From: Pandoraea vervacti
Lineage (GTDB): Bacteria; Pseudomonadota; Gammaproteobacteria; Burkholderiales; Burkholderiaceae
Direction: 5' to 3'
Assembly: GCF_000934605.2 (NCBI RefSeq)
Contig: NZ_CP010897.2
Coordinates: forward strand, 3,782,001 to 3,846,000
Length of the DNA stretch: 64,000 nucleotides
Both the position numbers and the translations under genes were made by a program. The notes under the pieces were generated by a model. That model ran no database searches. It was not told the DNA's origin and saw only the letters and a list, made by a program, of their open reading frames with translations. Shown one piece after another: positions 42,553 through 50,110 of this stretch. Positions within the stretch are counted from its first letter, which is position 1. The number at the start of each line of letters is the position of its first letter.

Positions 42553-43050
42553 ACGAAAAGACTCCAAGGGTTGCCGCGCGGCGCTGAACGAAGGGCGGAA
42601 AGTCGAAAAGTAACGCATACGCCCAACGAGAAACGACAGACGCCAGCCGGCAGACGAACAACCGCAACGGGGGATCGGATCGAAACAGGCAAATCGGGAA
42701 GAGACGGCGCTTGTGGCGCTCAGAGAACCCGGAACAGCGCTGAATGGGCTGACCGGCCGTTCACCAGCGAACGCACGCCCCTCGACCGAGTCGCCGGATC
42801 ACCGGCCGCCGTCGCGGGGAATGCGTTGGATGACGTGAACGCTTACGTGACATGGGCGATGCACTGCCAATGCCAAAAATCTGTCGTTATTCTAGCCACG
42901 CATGTTGCGTTGCGCAAGCGTCGTGCAGGCCGCACGAAACGGACATCGCGGACATCGCGGACACCGCGGACACGCCGATGCATTGGACACGTCTGATGTC
43001 GCCGTCGAGCGCCGCCCGACATACCACCCACCGTTGGCAAGACATCACGA
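42553..43050. other. intergenic region upstream of the YhhS-like gene
   Basis: 498 bp with no supported gene. It holds a 9-bp tandem array (42941-42976). Open frames here are short, have mixed codon use and no recognisable motifs. Confidence 0.6.
42941..42976. repeat. 9-bp tandem repeat (GGACATCGC x4)
   Basis: Units at 42941, 42950, 42959 and 42968; the first two are identical (GGACATCGC), the third has one change and the fourth two. Confidence 0.85.
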
Positions 43051-44658
43051 TCAGTCGATCGGATCCGTGCCCTTCGCCCTGCGGGTGCTGGCCTTGATCG
43101 TCTGTTGCAGCGCGCGTCGCAGCGCGCTGTAGCGACGCAACGCCTCTTCCATCACGGAGATGCGCGCATTGCCCGCAGCGCCGTCGGCGAGCAACTTGGC
43201 CTTGAGGCCGCCGTAGGCGGCTTCCATCGCCGCCGCATGCGTGCCGAGGGAGTCGCCGCCGTCCGAGGGCAACGCATCGCTTTCGATGTGATCGAGCAAC
43301 GCGGTCGACTCACGCAGGAACGACGTGTACACATCGGAGAGTCCCGTGGCCGTCGTCGTCTGATCCTGCAACGCCGCGGCGGCGATCGCCTGCTCCGCGG
43401 CACTCTCGTAATACCGCAGTGTGCGCAGAGTATCGGCGAGTCGTTCGGCGGCGGCGGCCTCCATCGCTACGCGACTCATGCGCTCTGCGAACGACTGGCA
43501 TACGCTGCCCAGTCGTGTCACCGACGCATGCTCCTGCGCCAGCACGCCGGGACTCATGCCCGTGAGCGCGCCGCGCACCATATGCCGACTCATGGCGCCC
43601 AGGCGCTCGACTTCGCGCTTGAGCGCGTCCACCGCCAGTTGCGGCACCTGCAACACGTTGTCGTCGAGAAACTGCGGCGCACCTTCGTCCTCCTCACGGG
43701 TCCGAAAGCGCCGCTGCAACCAGTGAAGCAACGGCGTGGCGAGCGGAATCATCAGCAGTACGCCCAGCACATTGAATGTCGTATGGAAGATCGCGAGCTT
43801 GATGGCAGGATCGGTTTCGTATCCCATCCACGCCATACCCGCCGAGATGGCGCGGATCATCCACGGCAACAGCAGCAGCGCGACCACGGCGGCAACCACG
43901 TTGAACGCCACGTGCGCCATCGAGGCGCGGCGGGCATTCGGCGTGGCCCCGATCGCCGCGATCACTGCCGTCAGCGTGGTGCCGATGTTGGCGCCGATCA
44001 CGACGGCGGCCGCGCCTTGCGCGCTCAGCAGGCCGTTTTGCGCCGCCGTCAGCGTAATGGCCATCGCAGCGGCCGACGATTGCACGATGCACGTGAGCAC
44101 GAAACCGACGATGACCTGCATCAGCACGTCGAGCGGCCCGTCGCCATCGGGCATGCGGATCATGCTCGCCATATCGATGAACGCCGATTGCAGCAACGAA
44201 ATGCCGAAGAAGAGCAGGCCGAAACCGGCGAGGGCGTTGCCGATGGCGCCACGTCGAGAGCCCGCACCGCTCAGGCGCATCGCCACGCCGACGGCGATCA
44301 TCGGCAATGCGAAGGCGTCGATATTGAACTTGAGGCCGATGACCGCAACGATCCACCCCATCATGGTGGAGCCGAGGTTGGAGCCGAACATGAGCCAGAG
44401 CGCACCGCCCAGTTTGAGCAATCCGGCGTTCACGAAGCCGATCGTCGCAATCGTCACGACCGACGAGCTTTGCGTGATGGCGGTCACAAGCACGCCCGAG
44501 GCAAAGGCTTGCCAGCGCGTTCGCGTTGCACCGGCGAGAATACGCTCCAGCGCGGGGCCCGCTGCGAGTTTGAGGCCATCGGTCATCATCGACATGCCGA
44601 TGAGGAAGATACCGACGCCACCTGCCAGAATGCTTACCGCCCCCACGATTTCACCCAT
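43051..44658 (-). CDS. Na/Pi cotransporter family protein with PhoU-like tail
   Basis: A 535-residue membrane protein. Two Na/Pi-cotransporter repeats carry the QSSS-type motifs: TAITQSSSVVTIATIGFVNAG in the first and TCIVQSSAAAMAITLTAAQNG in the second, both followed by GSNLGSTMMG or GANIGTTLTA. A cytoplasmic helical region from about 330 to the end (KREVERLGAMSRHMVRGAL, LRTLRYYESAAEQA) is PhoU-like. It probably takes up phosphate with sodium. ATG 44658 has GAGGGGA upstream. It lies 37 bp downstream of a TetR gene on the same strand, so both may be one transcript. Confidence 0.9.
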   Translation of the reverse strand: MGEIVGAVSILAGGVGIFLIGMSMMTDGLKLAAGPALERILAGATRTRWQAFASGVLVTAITQSSSVVTIATIGFVNAGLLKLGGALWLMFGSNLGSTMMGWIVAVIGLKFNIDAFALPMIAVGVAMRLSGAGSRRGAIGNALAGFGLLFFGISLLQSAFIDMASMIRMPDGDGPLDVLMQVIVGFVLTCIVQSSAAAMAITLTAAQNGLLSAQGAAAVVIGANIGTTLTAVIAAIGATPNARRASMAHVAFNVVAAVVALLLLPWMIRAISAGMAWMGYETDPAIKLAIFHTTFNVLGVLLMIPLATPLLHWLQRRFRTREEDEGAPQFLDDNVLQVPQLAVDALKREVERLGAMSRHMVRGALTGMSPGVLAQEHASVTRLGSVCQSFAERMSRVAMEAAAAERLADTLRTLRYYESAAEQAIAAAALQDQTTTATGLSDVYTSFLRESTALLDHIESDALPSDGGDSLGTHAAAMEAAYGGLKAKLLADGAAGNARISVMEEALRRYSALRRALQQTIKASTRRAKGTDPID

Positions 44659-44695
44659 GCAAAGCGTCCCCTCGTGAGACGCCCCGTTTGAGGCG

Positions 44696-45346
44696 TCAGT
44701 TATCGGCGCGCAACAATCCCCAGCATAACCGGTAAAGCTCGTCCTCGAACTCCGGAGTGCCAAGTAATGGCGAGTCTTCCAGTACGGCCGAGCGGAGTGT
44801 GCCCATGAAGGCGCGCGTCAGCACGAAGACGGTGGCGGCCGTGGGTTTGCGCATCTCGGGAGCGTCGCGCCTCGCCATGGCAATGGCAATGTGTTCGGCG
44901 GCTTCGCGCATCGCCTGCATGACATTCTCGTGGTGATCCATCTGCCACGCCATCTTGATGAGCGAACGCTTCACACGCCCGCCCGAGCCAAACGCTTCGA
45001 CCAGCATCCGGATCCGTTCCCGGATCACCCGTTCCGGATCGTCCCCCTGCGCGGCGGCTTGTGCGAGACGCTCGTTCATTTCGTCCATGACGCGACGACG
45101 TTCGCGCGCAATCATCGCCAGCAGGATGGCCTCTTTGGTCGGGAAATATTGATACAGCGTGCCAATAGAGAAACCGGCCTTTTTCGCGATGCGGTTGGTG
45201 GTGAGCGCGGCCTCGCCTTCTTCGTCGAGAACCTGAGCGGTTGCCTCGAAAATGGTCTCGACGGTGTGTTGTGCGCGCGCCTGCATGGGCCGCTTTCGCA
45301 TGGTGGACGCGGCGTTCGGCGTGGCGGGCGGCTTGGATGCTGACAT
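44696..45346 (-). CDS. TetR-family transcriptional regulator
   Basis: A 216-residue TetR protein. A basic N-terminus (MRKRPMQARAQ) precedes the helix-turn-helix ALTTNRIAKKAGFSIGTLYQYFPTKEAIL at about 46-75. The rest is helical and resembles the group with a C-terminal TetR_C domain (PTAATVFVLTRAFMGTLRSAV). ATG 45346 starts the conserved part; the frame is open further upstream but would run into the divergent gene. It probably represses itself, the Na/Pi gene and possibly the divergent PF10118 gene. Confidence 0.9.
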   Translation of the reverse strand: MSASKPPATPNAASTMRKRPMQARAQHTVETIFEATAQVLDEEGEAALTTNRIAKKAGFSIGTLYQYFPTKEAILLAMIARERRRVMDEMNERLAQAAAQGDDPERVIRERIRMLVEAFGSGGRVKRSLIKMAWQMDHHENVMQAMREAAEHIAIAMARRDAPEMRKPTAATVFVLTRAFMGTLRSAVLEDSPLLGTPEFEDELYRLCWGLLRADN

Positions 45347-45395
45347 AACAAAAAACCTGAGCGGGAAGCGAGTTGCGGCAGGACGCCGAGAAAAT

Positions 45396-45412
45396 GAATA
45401 ATGCTCACATTC
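45396..45412. promoter_or_regulatory. candidate TetR operator between TetR and PF10118 genes
   Basis: GAAT-AATG-CTCA-CATT-C is an imperfect 17-bp inverted repeat (AATG/CATT arms with a partial GAAT/ATTC extension) in the 133 bp divergent region, 50-66 bp from the TetR start. Confidence 0.35.
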
Positions 45413-45479
45413 GCTACGAAATTCAAGAGACGGCGTCATCGGCATCATCGGCGTCACATTGAAGAGAGGTCCAGCCATC

Positions 45480-46319
45480 ATGAGCAACGACATTTCCGCC
45501 CTGACCGTGCGCAAGCTGAGCGTCGATCTGGCCAGCGGCTTCGATCGTCACTGGCACAGTGGCGACGCCTATCGCACCATGTATTACAACGCCCTGTCGA
45601 TGAGTTTTCCCGTCGGCGAGCAATCGTTCATCGATTCGGTACGCGACACGATGGATCGCCTGCCGCAGGATCCGCGCTACGACAAGCTTCGCGCCGACAT
45701 CGCCCAATTCATCGGACAGGAAGCCACCCATCGCCATCTGCATGGCCAGTACAACGCGCATCTCGCCAAACAGGGGTTCGTGAACCATTGGGAAAACTGG
45801 GCGACACGACGTATCCGGTTCGCCCGGCGGCGCAACTTCTCGCCGATGTACATGCTGGCGATCACCGCCGCGTACGAACACTGCACGGCGGTCTTCGGCG
45901 ACGGCGCATTGCGTTACGACAACTGGCTCGCGAACGCCGAGCCGAAAATGCGCCTGATGTGGCGCTGGCACGCGGCGGAGGAAACCGAGCACAAGGCCGT
46001 CGCATTCGATCTGTATCGTGCGCTGGGCGGCAGCGAGCGGCAGCGCGTGTTGTCGTTCCTTTATGTCCTGCTCATGTTCGCGCTGGAAAGCCACGCGCAG
46101 ACGATCAACAATCTCTGGCACGACGGCACGCTGTTCAAGCCGCGTACCTGGATGGGCTTTTTCTCAATGTTCTTCGGGCGCGACGCCGTCTTCTGGCGCA
46201 CGGCCGGGCCGATGCTCAAATATGTGTTGCCGTCGTTCCATCCGAATCGCCACGGCGATCCGGCCCTCGCGCAGCACTGGCTCGAAACACACAACGCCAA
46301 CTGGCGCGCCGTTCGCTGA
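45480..46319 (+). CDS. predicted metal-dependent hydrolase (PF10118), diiron-like helical protein
   Basis: A 279-residue alpha-helical protein. Ferritin-like metal motifs can be read: IGQEATHRHLH at about 78-88, YEHCTAVFG near 137 and AAEETEHKAVAFD near 168, giving Glu/His pairs spaced as in diiron enzymes. Hydrophobic segments follow (FLYVLLMFALE, WMGFFSMFFG), suggesting membrane association. The family has no established reaction and is sometimes linked to fatty-acid or lipid metabolism. ATG 45480 has GAGAGG about 11 nt upstream. It is divergent from the TetR regulator and ends at a strong terminator. Confidence 0.8.
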   Translation: MSNDISALTVRKLSVDLASGFDRHWHSGDAYRTMYYNALSMSFPVGEQSFIDSVRDTMDRLPQDPRYDKLRADIAQFIGQEATHRHLHGQYNAHLAKQGFVNHWENWATRRIRFARRRNFSPMYMLAITAAYEHCTAVFGDGALRYDNWLANAEPKMRLMWRWHAAEETEHKAVAFDLYRALGGSERQRVLSFLYVLLMFALESHAQTINNLWHDGTLFKPRTWMGFFSMFFGRDAVFWRTAGPMLKYVLPSFHPNRHGDPALAQHWLETHNANWRAVR

Positions 46320-46687
46320 TTCCCTGGCGCCACCGGTTTTCCGGCCACTTGCGCATCGCCCGCCTCCTGTCTCTCATCCCTTGCCGCTGACCGCCCACGG
46401 TCAGCGGCTTTTCCTTGTCTGCCATCCCCCGCAAATCGCGCTACGCAATAGCGAAACCGCCGGTGTTAACCCGAAAAGTGTGACGGTAACAACGGAATAC
46501 CGAGTATCAACGTCGCGTGATATTTCGTATGAGGCAACTTGATAATAATGATCACGCCTCAACGCAACACCGATAACCGCGCGATGCGAAGTCAGTGTGT
46601 CAATGACTCAGGCGTGCCCCCTTGCACTCTTCGGTGGAAAGAGAGATTCGAGGCACGCACATACGAAAACGAGACGGAGACACATTC
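46320..46687. other. intergenic region between PF10118 gene and porin
   Basis: 368 bp: a terminator at its start, then an AT-richer stretch at 46500-46560 that probably carries the porin promoter (TTGATAATAATGAT near 46539). GAGGC and GCCTC flank that stretch as a short inverted repeat. No gene seen. Confidence 0.55.
46383..46412 (+). terminator. Rho-independent terminator of the PF10118 gene
   Basis: GCCGCTGACCG (46383-46393) and CGGTCAGCGGC (46398-46408) pair perfectly over 11 bp with a CCCA loop and four T. Confidence 0.9.
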
Positions 46688-47728
46688 ATGAGCAAGGCAG
46701 CAGGTTGGCTGCGGGGCGCGCTCGCCCTCGCGGTTTGCGGCGCGGCGGGCGTCGCCCAGGCGCAATCGAACGTATCCCTTTACGGTCAGGTCGACGCCTG
46801 GGTCGGCGCGGCCAAGGCCCCCGGCGGCGAACGCGCGTGGACCCAGGGCGGCGGTGGCATGTCGACCTCGTACTGGGGGATGAAAGGATCGGAGGACCTT
46901 GGCGACGGCCTCAAGGCGATCTTCACGCTGGAAGACTTCTTCCTGCCGCAGAGCGGCCGTTACGGCCGCTTCACCGGTGACAGCTTCTTCTCGCGCAACG
47001 CCTACGTCGGCCTGCAATCGAATACGCTCGGCACGGTCACGATGGGCCGGCTCACCACGTCGTACTTCGTCTCGACGATTCTGTTCAACCCGTTCGTCGA
47101 TTCCTATACTTTCAGCCCGATGGTCTATCACACGTTCCTCGGCCTAGCCGGTCAGGGCATTGTGGGCGACTCGGGCTGGAGCAATGCCGTGATGTACGCC
47201 ACGCCCGACTACAAGGGGCTCGGCGCGAGCTTCTCTTACGCGTTCGGCAACAAGGCGGGCGAGACGGGACAAAACAAGTGGAGCGCCGCCGCGATGTACT
47301 TCCACGGCCCGCTCGCCGCCACCCTCGCCTACCAGCAGGTCAAATTCGACGCGGTGCCCGACGATCAGGCCGGCATCACCGGCTTTCGCAATCAGCAGGC
47401 GGTGCAAGCCGGCCTGACGTACGACTTCAAGATCGTCAAGCTCTTCGGGCAATATCAGTACATCAAGAACACCATCACCGGCGGCAACCTGACATCCAAT
47501 GGCGGACAGCTCGGCTTGACCGTGCCTTTGGGTGGCGGCAACGTGATGGCGTCCTATGCTTATACGAAGAACTCGGGCGCGAACAACAGCAGCCGCAACA
47601 CCTGGGCGATCGGCTACGACTACAGCCTCTCCAAACGTACCGACGTGTACACCGCCTACCTCAACGACAAGGTCTCCGGTCTGGAAGCCGGGAATACTTT
47701 CGGGGTGGGCATGCGCATGAAGTTCTGA
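46688..47728 (+). CDS. Gram-negative porin (OmpC-like, 16-strand trimeric type)
   Basis: A 346-residue outer-membrane porin. The signal peptide ends at VAQA, and the mature start QSNVSLYGQVDAWVG is typical of Burkholderiales porins. GMKGSEDLGDGLKAIFTLEDFF, RNAYVGLQSNTLGTVTMGR and the C-terminal phenylalanine in VGMRMKF are diagnostic. The constriction loop L3 includes PFVDSYTFSPMVYHTFLG. Length matches the family. ATG 46688 has GGAG upstream. The gene reads toward the purine permease 103 bp away, with no terminator seen. Confidence 0.95.
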   Translation: MSKAAGWLRGALALAVCGAAGVAQAQSNVSLYGQVDAWVGAAKAPGGERAWTQGGGGMSTSYWGMKGSEDLGDGLKAIFTLEDFFLPQSGRYGRFTGDSFFSRNAYVGLQSNTLGTVTMGRLTTSYFVSTILFNPFVDSYTFSPMVYHTFLGLAGQGIVGDSGWSNAVMYATPDYKGLGASFSYAFGNKAGETGQNKWSAAAMYFHGPLAATLAYQQVKFDAVPDDQAGITGFRNQQAVQAGLTYDFKIVKLFGQYQYIKNTITGGNLTSNGGQLGLTVPLGGGNVMASYAYTKNSGANNSSRNTWAIGYDYSLSKRTDVYTAYLNDKVSGLEAGNTFGVGMRMKF

Positions 47729-47751
47729 CAAACTCGTCTGCAAATTCGGTG

Positions 47752-47783
47752 GCGCGCACGCGCGCGCAGTACAATGCGCGCGC
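47752..47783 (+). promoter_or_regulatory. alternating GC tract and 9-bp inverted repeat around a -10-like hexamer
   Basis: GCGCGCGCA (47760-47768) and TGCGCGCGC (47775-47783) form a perfect inverted repeat with spacer GTACAA, so TACAAT (47770-47775) sits between the arms. From 47752 to 47768 purines and pyrimidines alternate strictly, which favours Z-DNA. Located 49 bp before the purine permease start; promoter role is inferred. Confidence 0.45.
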
Positions 47784-47831
47784 CCCCGCTGCACACGGAC
47801 AACGGCATAACAAAGTCACAAGGAGAGCACG

Positions 47832-49124
47832 TTGCTGACCAAATTCTTCAAACTCGAGGAGCATGGCTCCAATGTACGGACGGAAATGGTGGCGGGTCTC
47901 ACGACCTTCCTGACCATGTCGTACATCATTTTCGTCAACCCGAATATTCTCGGCACGACCGGCATGGACAAGAGCGCCGTGTTCGTGGCGACGTGTCTTG
48001 CCGCCGCCATCGGCTCGGTCGTGATGGCCTTCGTGGCGAACTACCCGATCGGCATGGCGCCCGGCATGGGCCTCAACGCCTTCTTCGCCTTCACGGTCGT
48101 GGGCGCGATGGGCTACACATGGCAGCAAGCGCTGGGGGCCGTTTTCATCTCGGGGTGTCTGTTCATCATCCTGACGGTAACGGGCGTGCGATCCTGGCTC
48201 ATAGCCGGGGTACCCAAATCGTTGCGATGCGCCATCGCTGCGGGTATCGGTCTGTTCCTCGCGATCATCGCCCTCGGTAACGCCGGGGTGGTCGTCGCCA
48301 ATCCGGCCACGAAGATCGGTCTGGGCGACCTCCATTCGCCGCAGGCGCTGCTCGCGATCTTCGGTTTCTTCCTGATTGCCGTGCTCGACGCCCTGCGCGT
48401 GCGTGGCGCCATCCTGATCGGCATTCTGGTGGTGACGGTGCTCTCGATGGTGCTCGGCCTGAACCAGTTCCAGGGCGTGTTCGCCATGCCCCCGAGCCTG
48501 GCGCCGACGTTCCTCCAGCTCGACATTCCCGGGGCATTGCATGCCGGCTTCGTGCACGTGATTCTGGCGTTCGTGCTGGTCGAAGTGTTCGACGCGACGG
48601 GCACGCTCATGGGCGTGGCCAAGCGCGCCGGGCTGCTCGAAGGCACGCATTACAAGGGACTGGGACGCGCGCTGTTCGCCGACTCCATCGCGATCTTCAT
48701 CGGTTCGCTGCTGGGCACGAGCAGCACGACGGCGTATGTCGAGAGCGCTTCGGGCGTGCAGGCCGGTGGCCGCACGGGTCTCACGGCGCTCACGATTGCC
48801 GTGCTGTTCATCCTCGCGCTGTTCATCGCGCCGCTCGCGGGCTCGGTGCCGGCCTATGCCGCCGCACCGGCGCTGCTCTATGTGGCGGGCCTGATGCTGC
48901 GCGAGCTGCTCGACGTCGAGTGGGACGACATCACCGAAGCCACGCCCGCAGCCCTCACCGCGCTGGCGATGCCGTTCACGTACTCCATTGCCACGGGTCT
49001 GGCCTTCGGCTTCATCTCGTACGCCGTACTCAAGCTGTTCACGGGCCGCGCGAAGGACGTGCATCCGGCCGCCTGGGTCATCGCTGCGCTCTTCGTGCTG
49101 AAGTACATCTTCTTCCCGGGCTGA
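47832..49124 (+). CDS. NCS2-family purine permease (AzgA-type, guanine/hypoxanthine or adenine)
   Basis: A 430-residue inner-membrane proton symporter. The AzgA subgroup is recognised by the N-terminus FFKLEEHGSNVRTEMVAGLTTFLTMSYIIFVNP, then NYPIGMAPGMGLNAFFAFTVV and the substrate-site helices EVFDATGTLMGVAKRAG and LLGTSSTTAYVESASGVQAGGRTG. It imports purine bases. The start codon is TTG, with AAGGAG 6 nt upstream; no ATG or GTG is available near the conserved start. Purine uptake complements the allantoicase and ureidoglycolate lyase genes elsewhere in this window. Confidence 0.93.
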   Translation: MLTKFFKLEEHGSNVRTEMVAGLTTFLTMSYIIFVNPNILGTTGMDKSAVFVATCLAAAIGSVVMAFVANYPIGMAPGMGLNAFFAFTVVGAMGYTWQQALGAVFISGCLFIILTVTGVRSWLIAGVPKSLRCAIAAGIGLFLAIIALGNAGVVVANPATKIGLGDLHSPQALLAIFGFFLIAVLDALRVRGAILIGILVVTVLSMVLGLNQFQGVFAMPPSLAPTFLQLDIPGALHAGFVHVILAFVLVEVFDATGTLMGVAKRAGLLEGTHYKGLGRALFADSIAIFIGSLLGTSSTTAYVESASGVQAGGRTGLTALTIAVLFILALFIAPLAGSVPAYAAAPALLYVAGLMLRELLDVEWDDITEATPAALTALAMPFTYSIATGLAFGFISYAVLKLFTGRAKDVHPAAWVIAALFVLKYIFFPG

Positions 49125-49170
49125 TCGAGGCACTGCTATACGTCATACCGACGCAAGGCTTCGTCGCAAC

Positions 49171-49210
49171 ACGTAGCTAAACGTGGCTGAACGTGGCTAA
49201 ACGTGGCTAA
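49171..49210. repeat. 10-bp tandem repeat (ACGTGGCTAA x4)
   Basis: Four units at 49171, 49181, 49191 and 49201 (first two with one change each), followed by a partial copy. Lies between the purine permease stop and the GNAT terminator. Confidence 0.9.
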
Positions 49211-49217
49211 ACGTCGC

Positions 49218-49258
49218 AAAAAAATCGGCCCGCCGAACCATCGTTCGGCGGGCCGATT
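49218..49258 (-). terminator. Rho-independent terminator of the GNAT gene
   Basis: A perfect 15-bp stem (49223-49237 with 49244-49258) and six-base loop. On the minus strand it is followed by a run of seven T, and it lies 21 bp after the GNAT stop. Confidence 0.9.
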
Positions 49259-49279
49259 GCTTTGTGTCTTGCGACGGGC

Positions 49280-50005
49280 TCAGGCCCGGGCGGCGGCAAT
49301 CAACGCGGCAAGCCCCGCACGGTGCTGGCCGTGCGCGTCGAAATTCTCCGGCGAAAGCCACTGCTCGAAGCCTCGGCTGATGGCCGGCCATTCGCTGTCG
49401 ATGATCGAGAACCACGCGGTGTCCCGGCTTCGGCCACGATAAACGATGGCCTGTCGGAAGATGCCCTCGAACGTAAAACCGTAGCGGGCGGCCGCGCGAC
49501 GCGACGGCGCGTTCAGCGCGTCGCACTTCCACTCGTAGCGGCGATAGCCGAGTTCATCGAACGCGCGACGCATCAGCAGATATTGGGCTTCCGTTCCCGC
49601 GCGCGTGCGCTTGAGCAACGGCGAATAGGCCACGTGGCCGACTTCCACCACTCCGTTCGCGGGATCGATGCGCATGAGCGCCAACGTCCCGACCGCTTTG
49701 CCGGTCACGGTGTCGACGATCGCGTGATGCAGCGGATCGGTGGACGCCGCGAGTTTGGTCGCATAGGCGTAGTAGCTGTCGAAATCCGGGAACGGCCCCC
49801 CGCTCATGTAAGTCCAGTCCCGGCCATCGGGGGCGGTGGCGTAAGCGTCGAAGAGGTCTTTCGCGTGACGCTCCACGTCGATCGCCTCCAGACGACAGTA
49901 CCGGCCCTGGATCGGCGTGCGCGGCGGGAGCGCACGCGGCTTCCAGTCCGGCAGCGGCGGGCCGATCGGCTGGTCGTAGTCATTGAAGTTCGGGGCGTCG
50001 GTCAT
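49280..50005 (-). CDS. GNAT-family N-acetyltransferase (RimJ/RimL-like)
   Basis: A 241-residue acetyltransferase. The GNAT core runs from about 30 to 200: GRYCRLEAIDVERHAKDLF opens it, VGTLALMRIDPANGVVEVGHVAYSP is strands 2-4, RTRAGTEAQYLLMRRAFDELGYRRYEWKCDALNAPSRRAAARYGFTFEG is the acetyl-CoA loop and the RimJ-like C-terminal motif. Substrate unknown (protein N-terminus, antibiotic or small amine). It is divergent from the MocR regulator, a common arrangement for MocR targets. Confidence 0.88.
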   Translation of the reverse strand: MTDAPNFNDYDQPIGPPLPDWKPRALPPRTPIQGRYCRLEAIDVERHAKDLFDAYATAPDGRDWTYMSGGPFPDFDSYYAYATKLAASTDPLHHAIVDTVTGKAVGTLALMRIDPANGVVEVGHVAYSPLLKRTRAGTEAQYLLMRRAFDELGYRRYEWKCDALNAPSRRAAARYGFTFEGIFRQAIVYRGRSRDTAWFSIIDSEWPAISRGFEQWLSPENFDAHGQHRAGLAALIAAARA

Positions 50006-50066
50006 ATCTGTCTGATCTCCGGCAAGTGGCTGGCAGGATGGTGGCGATACTTAAGTTATCGCTTCG

Positions 50067-50087
50067 GTGGTACGATGAAAAGCACCA
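50067..50087. promoter_or_regulatory. candidate MocR operator (GTGGT-N11-ACCAC)
   Basis: GTGGT and ACCAC face each other in the divergent region just upstream of the preferred MocR start and overlap the alternative ATG at 50075. MocR proteins usually bind such sites to control themselves and the divergent gene. Confidence 0.4.
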
Positions 50088-50110
50088 CTCAAAGTCAATC
50101 TCTTGGTGCC

